Shown in pieces: positions 1-6,239 of a stretch of 17,959 nucleotides of DNA. Source of the stretch: Candidatus Zhuqueibacterota bacterium (lineage in GTDB: Bacteria; KSB1; UBA2214); assembly GCA_022706175.1 (NCBI GenBank), contig JAKJDB010000007.1, positions 1-17,959 on the forward strand. The letters run 5' to 3'. A program made the translations under genes and the position numbers. Numbering within the stretch: position 1 is the stretch's first letter; each line of letters opens with the position of its first letter. The notes beneath the pieces were generated by a model. That model did not search any database. It was not told the origin of the DNA and saw only the letters and a list, made by a program, of their open reading frames with translations.

Positions 1-871
1 CGCCGATGTTGCCGCTCGAGCTGAACCCCAATCCGCCCACCAGCTGAGCGCACAGATCAGAGATGATATCTCCGAACATGTTGCTGGTCACCAACACGCC
101 GTAATCCTGCGGATTCTTGATCAGCCACATGCACATGGCATCGATGTTCGCCTCCCACAAGGGGATGCCCGGAAAATCGCGGCTGATCTTGCGCGCCTCG
201 CGGACAAACAGACCGCTGGTTTCGCGTATCACATTGGGCTTTTCCACCACGGTGACGCTTTTATAACCGTGCTGCTGCGCATATTCGAAAGCCTTGCGCA
301 CAATATGCCGGCTGGCCTGTTGAGTGATGATGCGCAGCGAAACCGCCACTTCATCGCCGGCGGCCTGGTCGAAGCGCTTCATCTTGGGTTGATGTTTGCA
401 TAACACCTCGCGCACCTCGTCCGGCAGAGGATAAAACTCGATGCCGCTGTACAGGTCCTCGGTGTTTTCCCGGAAAACCACCAGATCGATATCATCGCGA
501 TAGTTCAACGGATTGCCGGCATACGCCTTACACGGCCGTAGGTTGGTGGCCAGGTTGAATTCCTGGCGCAGCCGTACGATCGGACTGCTGTACACCAATC
601 CCTTGTTGCGCAACGCAGGGGCTAATTCAGCCTCCGCCTCTTCCTTGGGTTTGGAGGTGATGGCGCCGAACAGACAGCAATCGGTTTTTTTCAGCAGCTC
701 GATCGTGCGCTTGGGCAGGGGATCGCCTTCCCGGCACCAGAATTCCCAGCCGATGTCGCCGGGAAGATACTCTGCATTCAGCTCGAGTTTGTCCAGCACA
801 ATTCGGCAGGCCTCCATGACATCCCTGCCGATACCATCGCCCGGCAGCACGGCAATACGGTACTTGGCCAT
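1..871 (-). CDS. Isocitrate/isopropylmalate-family dehydrogenase, probably NAD(P)-isocitrate dehydrogenase (3' part outside window)
   Basis: Oxidative decarboxylation of a 2-hydroxy acid, most likely isocitrate to 2-oxoglutarate in the cytoplasm. About 290 N-terminal residues are visible; the C-terminus is cut by the window edge. The protein opens MAKYRIAVLPGDGIG, with the family GDGIG turn at residues 11-15. Arginines of the substrate loop lie in RLRQEFNLATNLRPCK (100-115). RENTEDLYSG (134-143) is the form seen in isocitrate and homoisocitrate dehydrogenases rather than the TGG(I)Y form of 3-isopropylmalate dehydrogenases. EKPNVIRETSGLF supplies the catalytic-lysine region, and NMFGDIISD carries metal-binding aspartates near the cut end. 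Two ATGs are possible (871 or 874); an AAAGGA-like ribosome site lies just upstream, and 871 has the better spacing. A promoter candidate lies between this gene and the PorV-like gene before it. Tartrate or homoisocitrate dehydrogenase remain alternatives. Confidence 0.88.
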   Translation of the reverse strand, partial: MAKYRIAVLPGDGIGRDVMEACRIVLDKLELNAEYLPGDIGWEFWCREGDPLPKRTIELLKKTDCCLFGAITSKPKEEAEAELAPALRNKGLVYSSPIVRLRQEFNLATNLRPCKAYAGNPLNYRDDIDLVVFRENTEDLYSGIEFYPLPDEVREVLCKHQPKMKRFDQAAGDEVAVSLRIITQQASRHIVRKAFEYAQQHGYKSVTVVEKPNVIRETSGLFVREARKISRDFPGIPLWEANIDAMCMWLIKNPQDYGVLVTSNMFGDIISDLCAQLVGGLGFSSSGNIG

Positions 872-905
872 CATCGATTCCTTTCCATCAGGGCGGAATA
901 TAATT

Positions 906-934
906 ATTTTAGCTATTTACAAGGATTTATTCAA
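906..934 (-). promoter_or_regulatory. Candidate sigma70-like promoter for the dehydrogenase gene
   Basis: On the minus strand TTGAAT (929-934) and TAAAAT (906-911) are separated by exactly 17 bases, in the AT-rich 75-base gap between the PorV-like gene and the dehydrogenase. Matches to the E. coli consensus are 4/6 and 5/6. It would give the dehydrogenase its own transcript with a leader of about 30 bases. In AT-rich DNA such matches can arise by chance, and the sigma preference of this lineage is unknown. Confidence 0.4.
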
Positions 935-946
935 GTAAAATGTAGC

Positions 947-1852
947 CTAGAGGTCAAAGGTGATCGAAAACTGATGAGTGGTGCCAAGCCCCTGTTTGAA
1001 CGGTACATAAGCATAGTCCATGACCAACGAATTCAGCGCCAGGCCGAACCCCATGCTCAGGTCGCGATTGCTGTGATTGGAAGCATAGCCTGCGCGCATG
1101 GCCAGCATGGCCAACGGCCAGATCTCCACGCCTGCGTTCACATAGCCGTCTTTGTCAAACACCTGTACATAATCCGCAGCCAACAGCAGTCGCAATGCGC
1201 CCTCTGCCAGCGGGAGGGTGTAGCCGGCGCCGATGCGCATGGTTTCCGGCAGATTCAGTTTTTCCCGGTACAGCGTGGAGGTGGAACCCAGGTTCTGCAC
1301 CGTTGCGCCCAGTCTCAGCCCTGACAAGGGGGTCTGAACCTGAGCGCCGAAATCCACGCTATATCCGTTTGCGCTTTCGGTGTAGATCTTTTCATACAGC
1401 CAGCGAAGGTTCATACCGAGCGAAAGCTGTTCACTCAACGGACGTGCCAGAGTGATGCCCAGGGCAACGGTGTGGCTGGAGAAAGTGGATGACGGCTCCT
1501 CCGAGGCGATGGTGCGTTGTTCGATGTCATCCACGCTGGTCAACAGCGCGTGAACACCCCAACTCCAACGCCGGTTCGAGGCGGCCACAGCCAACGCCTC
1601 GTGGCGGACGCCCTGAATCCACGCGTTATGCGTTACATGCAACTGGCGTTGGTGAAGCCAGGCCAACCCGGCCGGATTCCAAAACGGCGATGCGGCATCA
1701 CGAGTCACGGCCGTGGCGGCCTCGGCCATCGCGGTGGCACGGCTGCTGCTGCCGATCTGCAGTGCGCTCAGTCCGCTGCCGGACTGAGCGGATGACACCG
1801 AGGCGAGCGCTAAAAGAACGCCAAAGGCGTTGCGATACATGGTCCGGTTCAT
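947..1852 (-). CDS. PorV/PorQ-family outer-membrane beta-barrel protein (copy 2)
   Basis: Predicted secreted outer-membrane protein of 301 residues from the PorV/PorQ (UPF0164) group. A signal peptide covers about residues 1-23 (hydrophobic FGVLLALASVSS, likely cleavage near SAQS). The family signature follows: GSSSRATAMAEAATAVTRDA and then FWNPAGLA at residues 57-64. The rest alternates polar and hydrophobic residues with many aromatic strand ends and finishes in a terminal beta strand (HQFSITFDL), as in barrels inserted by the BAM machinery. In Bacteroidota PorV is an outer-membrane shuttle of the type IX secretion system, while PorQ and other paralogues have related or unknown roles, so the exact role here is not fixed. 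It starts 15 bases after the stop of the related gene before it, with an AAGGGATGG ribosome site, so the two are probably co-transcribed. Confidence 0.8.
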   Translation of the reverse strand: MNRTMYRNAFGVLLALASVSSAQSGSGLSALQIGSSSRATAMAEAATAVTRDAASPFWNPAGLAWLHQRQLHVTHNAWIQGVRHEALAVAASNRRWSWGVHALLTSVDDIEQRTIASEEPSSTFSSHTVALGITLARPLSEQLSLGMNLRWLYEKIYTESANGYSVDFGAQVQTPLSGLRLGATVQNLGSTSTLYREKLNLPETMRIGAGYTLPLAEGALRLLLAADYVQVFDKDGYVNAGVEIWPLAMLAMRAGYASNHSNRDLSMGFGLALNSLVMDYAYVPFKQGLGTTHQFSITFDL

Positions 1853-1867
1853 AAACCCATCCCTTGA

Positions 1868-2836
1868 TTAAAAATCAAATCCCCAGGTGAACAGATGATC
1901 TGCGCCGGGCTCTTCATCCGGAAACAGATAGGCGTAATTCAACGTGGTGCGGCGATGAAACAGCTCAGTGCCGAATAAAAGACCGAAACAGGGCCGGCCG
2001 TCATCCAGTCCCAGCTGAAGAGCGCCCAGCTCCTGATAAGAAAATTCCATGCCCATATGATAGCGCGGATTCTGTTCCTTGCTGTCCTCCAACTCGGCGA
2101 CGAGCAACAGCCACTTCTGCGGAATGCGATAAGCGGCGGCGAAGCGCAGAACGTGTGGAAAGTGATAGGTTGTGCTGGTGCCTCTCTCCCACAGTTTGTC
2201 GGTGTTCCAGGTGTATTTGGAATTGATGTCGCGTGCAACCACGGCCAACGACAGATCCGTAAACGGCGAGTAATAAGCGCCCACGTCCATGCCGAAGCCC
2301 AGAGAGGAGACGGCCGAATTGTCATTGGCGATGCCGGGCATGCGGTTGTAGAGCACTTTGGCGGACACGCCGATGGATACCCGGCTCATGGGCGCCAGAG
2401 CGAAGGAAAAATAAAACGCATCTTCCGAATTGGAAAAAGTGCCGATGGGATTGCCGGACAGATCGCGTCCGTCTATATTGTTCACTCCTGCGCGCAGCCA
2501 GGCCAGACCAAACCCCGCCTTGATCGGCCCACGGCTGTCCGGGCTCTGCGGCGGCTGCAGCGGCATGGAAAAACCGACATAGCTGGTATAGCGATCCAGC
2601 GTGCGATGGCCATAAGACAACGTGGCCTGCCGCTGCTCCAGATGCGGTAACAGTGCGGGATTGTAAATGCCGGCGACGGCGCCCTGAGGAACGGCGGAAT
2701 ACGCATCGCCCAGCGCCTGCGCCCGGCTGCCGATGCCCATGCGCAAAAAAGCGCCGGCATAGCCGCCGTCGCCGTCCCGTGCCAAACCCATCGACCACCC
2801 GGTCAGTATCATCACATAAAGAATCGTCTTTTTCAT
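1868..2836 (-). CDS. PorV/PorQ-family outer-membrane beta-barrel protein (copy 1)
   Basis: A 322-residue predicted outer-membrane protein, paralogous to the gene downstream. A signal peptide (MKKTILYVMILTGWSMGLA) is followed by the family signature GSRAQALGDAYSAVPQGAV and the conserved NP pair in IYNPALL (residues 57-63). The pattern of alternating strands, and a C-terminus ending in an aromatic residue (FTWGFDF), fits a barrel. The ribosome site is weak (GAGTGAGCGC-type). It lies 79 bases downstream of the propeller gene and 15 bases upstream of the second PorV-like gene. The context suggests service to a type IX-like export route, possibly for the propeller encoded just upstream. That functional link is an inference; family membership is well supported. 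Confidence 0.8.
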   Translation of the reverse strand: MKKTILYVMILTGWSMGLARDGDGGYAGAFLRMGIGSRAQALGDAYSAVPQGAVAGIYNPALLPHLEQRQATLSYGHRTLDRYTSYVGFSMPLQPPQSPDSRGPIKAGFGLAWLRAGVNNIDGRDLSGNPIGTFSNSEDAFYFSFALAPMSRVSIGVSAKVLYNRMPGIANDNSAVSSLGFGMDVGAYYSPFTDLSLAVVARDINSKYTWNTDKLWERGTSTTYHFPHVLRFAAAYRIPQKWLLLVAELEDSKEQNPRYHMGMEFSYQELGALQLGLDDGRPCFGLLFGTELFHRRTTLNYAYLFPDEEPGADHLFTWGFDF

Positions 2837-2915
2837 GCGCGCTCACTCGTTAAAGGAATTCGAACAGCGAGAGTCACGGATCGCCGGCGATCACGACCGC
2901 AGGGAAAGCGAACCC

Positions 2916-4346
2916 TCAATTCACCACCATCACCTTGCCCCAGTGCGCACCGTCGTTCTCCAGATCGATGCGGTAAAAGTAAACGCCGTTGGCCACCGCA
3001 TCGCCGTAATCGTTGCGGCCGTTCCACACATCGCTGTAATCCGCCGGACCGTGACGAAAGGCGTCCCGACAGACGGTGGCCACCAGGTCCATGGCATAAT
3101 CGAACACCTGAATGGTCACCCGCGTATCCGTCAGCGTGTTGTACTGAAAACGAACATGGCCGTCGCCGCCCAGCTGGTTGTGCCGAGTGGGCGAAAAGGG
3201 ATTGGGATAGGCATAGGTGCGCGGCTGCCCCACTGCGCCCGTGGGCTGAAAGGCGCGAAAGATCTTCCAGCTGTAGCCGTTGTCGTTGGTGCGCGCCAGT
3301 CCGTCGGTGGTGCCGACCCAGAGCACTCCGTCCCTGCCCCAGGCAGAGTCGGTCTCCGAGTCGTAGACCCGATTGCTGCTCTCCGCATCCTTGATGGCGG
3401 GGAACAGATACCAGGCGGCGCCATAGTCCGTGGATTTGAACAATCCACTGTTGCAGGCCACATACACCACGCTGCCGTCAAAGGCAAAATTATGCGCCTG
3501 CTCATCTCTGAGCATGGTCTGCCAGGAAAGCCCGCCGTTCTCCGATTTGGAAACAGCATAAAACTCGTCGTCGCCTTCCGCTTTCCAGGAGGCGGCCCAG
3601 ATGATGCTCTTTGCAGCGGTTTTTTGAAAAGCCAGAGCCGTGACAAAATTGCCGGAGATCGGCTCCTTCTGATTGGTGTGATTAAAATTCACCCAGGTTC
3701 GGCCGTTGTCCAGCGATTTGTTAACGCCCTCTGCCGTGCCCACGTACAAAGCCCCGTCGCCGACCGTCAGGCTGAACGCCCGATGGTTCAATCGATTGCT
3801 CGGATTGAAAACGAACGTGTCGGGCGGCGCGACCTGCCAGGTTCTGCATCCGTCTTTTGATTGGATCAGGCCGCCGCCAAAACAGGCGATCCAGACCACA
3901 CCATCCACCACCTCCACATCATAAGCCAGATTCTGCACCGGCGTTACGCCGGGCTGGGGAAAGTGCGTCCAGCTGTCGCCGCCGTCCAGGCTGACGCTCA
4001 GCCCCGTGCCCTTGGACAGATACTGATCAGATACCGCGGTCAGAGTGTCGGTCGCTGTGGCCACCAGGATGGTGTCGCCCTGCACATAAAGGCCGCTGAC
4101 CGACCCATGGCCCAGACCCTGTGCCGGCAGAAACGTTTCAAACGTTTCACCCCCATCCACTGTGCGCGACAACCCGTGGCCGGTGCCGAACCAGAGAACG
4201 CCCTTGGCCTCCTTGATGTCGGAGATTCCGTTGCCGGCCAATCCTTTTTGCAGCGAGGCCGTTTCACCCAGGCGATAGGTTTTCATCAACCGGTTCTGCG
4301 CCAGCCCGGCTGTGGTCAGCAACAAAAGCAGGAGAAATTTTTTCAT
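2916..4346 (-). CDS. Secreted seven-bladed BNR/Asp-box beta-propeller with FlgD-like/type IX C-terminal domain
   Basis: A 476-residue exported protein. A signal peptide (MKKFLLLLLLTTAGLAQ) is followed by seven Asp-box motifs of the S/T-x-D-x-G-x-x-W type at about residues 61, 118, 162, 210, 267, 304 and 352 (for example KSLDNGRTW and KSTDYGAAW). This matches a seven-bladed sialidase/photosystem-assembly-like propeller. Residues 379-476 form a C-terminal domain beginning YPNPFSP and containing WNGRNDYG and GVYFYRI, the FlgD Ig-like or type IX sorting-domain pattern. No sialidase catalytic constellation was recognised, so it is more likely a binding or scaffold protein than a hydrolase. I chose the ATG at 4346 over an in-frame TTG three bases upstream because it gives the cleaner MKK signal start. 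It lies between an Ig-repeat lipoprotein and two PorV-like barrels, consistent with a cell-surface unit. Confidence 0.82.
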   Translation of the reverse strand: MKKFLLLLLLTTAGLAQNRLMKTYRLGETASLQKGLAGNGISDIKEAKGVLWFGTGHGLSRTVDGGETFETFLPAQGLGHGSVSGLYVQGDTILVATATDTLTAVSDQYLSKGTGLSVSLDGGDSWTHFPQPGVTPVQNLAYDVEVVDGVVWIACFGGGLIQSKDGCRTWQVAPPDTFVFNPSNRLNHRAFSLTVGDGALYVGTAEGVNKSLDNGRTWVNFNHTNQKEPISGNFVTALAFQKTAAKSIIWAASWKAEGDDEFYAVSKSENGGLSWQTMLRDEQAHNFAFDGSVVYVACNSGLFKSTDYGAAWYLFPAIKDAESSNRVYDSETDSAWGRDGVLWVGTTDGLARTNDNGYSWKIFRAFQPTGAVGQPRTYAYPNPFSPTRHNQLGGDGHVRFQYNTLTDTRVTIQVFDYAMDLVATVCRDAFRHGPADYSDVWNGRNDYGDAVANGVYFYRIDLENDGAHWGKVMVVN

Positions 4347-4385
4347 CAATCGGTTCCGCTTCGGATTTGGTTCAGCAACGAACTA

Positions 4386-5555
4386 TCAATCACCTATCAA
4401 CGTCACTTTATAAAAAACTTCCACGCTCTGGTTCCCCACCAGATCCTCGGCCTGGAATCCCAGCGTGTACTCTCCCAACAGATTGCCGCTGTCAAAAACG
4501 CCGCGAATCGAGTACACGCCGTCATTGGCCGTGACATCGCCGCGATAGCCATAGTCCCATTTGGACAGATCGAAGGCAAGGCCGTTGTCATACATCTGAT
4601 AAGGGCTGGCCGAGGGATAGCTGTTGTCCGGCTTTTTCCACGAGAGCCTGACCCACTTGATGTCTCCGGCGCCCTGCGGATCGCTGATCCGGGCTTCGAT
4701 CAAAAACGTCACGGTGCCGGACGCCGGTCGGTTCACCTGCTGAGCCATGGTGACCTTGACGATGGCCGGGGCACTGTTGTTGATCACCATTTTTTTACTC
4801 ACCATGGCGCTGCTCAAACCTGCCTTGTCCAGTGCATGAAAACGGAGATCATACTCACCCTGCTTGCCGCTAGCGTAGGTGCTGTCCATTTGCAGCGCGC
4901 ACATGCCGTCTCCGGCGATCAGGTCGCCGCCGGCGCCGTTGTCGTACAGCGTATCGCTGAAAAGAACGGCGCCGTTCTGAAATCCAGACATCAGGACACA
5001 GAGAATATCATCCAGCCCGGTGGAATCGGCCACTGTTGCCGTGATGGTCTTGAAACCGTTGAAACCGCTCGGCAGAGCATCCGGGCAGACCAGGGAGGTG
5101 ATTTCAGGCGGATGCACATCCATGGACTGAACGGGAATTTTGAGTGAAGAGACAGACCTGCCTGGAATGGAAAACTCAAAGATCAGCTTGCCCGGCCCCA
5201 CACCGGCAGACGGCCAGAGCAGCTGCCCGGTGTACACGCCGTCAAACGCGATCACATCGCCGGCGCCCGGATGCGCCTTATCGCCGTCGTCATACAGATT
5301 CACCGTCATCAGTTTGGTCATCGTGGTTTCTGAAAGAATGTCCAGGGCGACCGAGGCGATATCGCCGGCTGAAGCGCCGTTCACCGCCACCGCCAGCACA
5401 TAACGTCTGCCCGGATTGATGACAGACGGGACGCTCTTGCTGACCAGCTCCAGATCCGTTGAAACGAAAGAATTGACCATCATCTTTCGTTCCAGGCATC
5501 CGGCCAGTAAAAGCGGCAAGAGTGCCAGCCCAATTTTTTTTCTCATATCGATCAT
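4386..5555 (-). CDS. Lipoprotein with three Ig-like repeats carrying a YDxG...GDxxAxDGxY motif
   Basis: A 389-residue predicted envelope lipoprotein. A short charged start (MRKK) and hydrophobic segment end in the lipobox LLAGC, with the lipidated cysteine at residue 20. Three similar units of about 110 residues follow. Each contains a YD(D/N)G element and a GDVIAFDGVY-like element: residues 88-108, 204-218 and 322-348. The Asp/Asn/Gly-rich loops look like calcium-stabilised turns in extracellular Ig-like folds; metal binding is an inference. No catalytic domain is visible. Possible starts are an ATG at 5555 or 5546 and an in-frame GTG at 5579; none has a strong ribosome site, and the ATGs give a normal lipoprotein signal. 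It lies directly after the HAD gene and before the propeller gene, so an attachment or surface-complex role is plausible. Confidence 0.75.
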   Translation of the reverse strand: MIDMRKKIGLALLPLLLAGCLERKMMVNSFVSTDLELVSKSVPSVINPGRRYVLAVAVNGASAGDIASVALDILSETTMTKLMTVNLYDDGDKAHPGAGDVIAFDGVYTGQLLWPSAGVGPGKLIFEFSIPGRSVSSLKIPVQSMDVHPPEITSLVCPDALPSGFNGFKTITATVADSTGLDDILCVLMSGFQNGAVLFSDTLYDNGAGGDLIAGDGMCALQMDSTYASGKQGEYDLRFHALDKAGLSSAMVSKKMVINNSAPAIVKVTMAQQVNRPASGTVTFLIEARISDPQGAGDIKWVRLSWKKPDNSYPSASPYQMYDNGLAFDLSKWDYGYRGDVTANDGVYSIRGVFDSGNLLGEYTLGFQAEDLVGNQSVEVFYKVTLIGD

Positions 5556-5590
5556 ACTTTCATGCCGTTCGAAGTTCACTTGAATGGCTT

Positions 5591-5599
5591 ATTATAACA
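5591..5599 (-). promoter_or_regulatory. Candidate extended -10 promoter for the lipoprotein/propeller/PorV group
   Basis: On the minus strand the string TGTTATAAT matches the full extended -10 consensus TGnTATAAT. It overlaps the stop codon of the HAD gene and lies about 35 bases upstream of the preferred lipoprotein ATG. No good -35 hexamer sits at 16-18 bases, which extended -10 promoters can tolerate. If real it would let the surface-protein genes be transcribed separately from the tryptophanase/HAD genes. Confidence 0.4.
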
Positions 5600-6239
5600 C
5601 CATTGTTTCCAAATACTTTAATAATTCAGCGTGCGATTCTAGTATAACGTCGGCCTGAAGCAAATGTTCCCTAGCCAGGGTGGTGGTCAGAGCGATGCAA
5701 AACATGCCGGCGCTCTTGGCCGCTTCGATGCCAAAGGGCGCGTTTTCCACAACCACACAAAATTCCGGCGCTACGCCCAGGCGGTCAGCGGCCACCAGAA
5801 ACGGATCCGGCCAGGGCTTGCCGCGGGTGTAATCCCCCTGCTTGATCACGACCTGAAAACGCTGCAGCAAGGCCGAATCGATCACATGCTGGACGTTCGC
5901 CAGGGTAGTGCCCGTGGCGACAGCACGTACCAGGTGATGGCGGTCGCACAGGTCCAGAATGGACGCGATTTCAGGATAGGGTTTGCTGTCGCAGATCTGT
6001 AAAAAGATCTCGTTCCTTTCCGCCATATACTGCTTGGCGGTCTCATCATCCAACTCGACGCCGTGGCGGCGCGCCATGGCCTGAACGATGCGAAAAGCCG
6101 GAGAGCCCTCATGCAGGCGCATCACCTGCTCATCGGCGACCAGGCCGCGTGGCTGCAGCACGCGCTGCCAGGCCTCGTAATGAAATGGAATCGTATACGC
6201 CAGAACTCCGTCGAAATCAAAAATAATCGCTTTGATCAA
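5592..6239 (-). CDS. HAD-superfamily phosphatase, beta-phosphoglucomutase-like subgroup
   Basis: A 215-residue cytoplasmic HAD hydrolase with an alpha-helical cap. Motif I is DFDGVLAYT (nucleophile Asp8, acid/base Asp10), motif II is ATGTT (around residues 108-112), motif III is Lys141 in GKPWPDP, and motif IV is VVVENAPFGIEAAKSAGM with Glu165 and Asn166. The Asn in place of the second acidic residue is tolerated in this subgroup. The length fits single-domain phosphatases and beta-phosphoglucomutases; the substrate cannot be read from sequence. The start is a TTG whose first bases overlap the stop of the tryptophanase gene (TTGA), with a strong GGAGG site seven bases upstream inside that gene, so translation is probably coupled. 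The pairing suggests a role with tryptophanase, perhaps on a phosphorylated cofactor or metabolite; this is a guess. Confidence 0.88.
   Translation of the reverse strand: MIKAIIFDFDGVLAYTIPFHYEAWQRVLQPRGLVADEQVMRLHEGSPAFRIVQAMARRHGVELDDETAKQYMAERNEIFLQICDSKPYPEIASILDLCDRHHLVRAVATGTTLANVQHVIDSALLQRFQVVIKQGDYTRGKPWPDPFLVAADRLGVAPEFCVVVENAPFGIEAAKSAGMFCIALTTTLAREHLLQADVILESHAELLKYLETMVL

Noticed and set aside
513..938. Plus-strand open frame of 141 codons opposite the dehydrogenase start
   Set aside because: It covers conserved dehydrogenase motifs on the other strand and ends in the AT-rich promoter region; it has no recognisable domain.
2879..2892. Perfect 14-base palindrome GATCGCCGGCGATC between the propeller and PorV-like genes
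   Set aside because: About one such palindrome is expected by chance in a window of this size, there is no T-tract or second copy, and it has no loop for a stable hairpin.
2835..5147. Two long plus-strand open frames (2835-3860 and 3861-5147) opposite the propeller and lipoprotein genes
   Set aside because: The minus-strand proteins have signal peptides, repeats and recognised domains. The plus-strand frames have none and no suitable ribosome sites.
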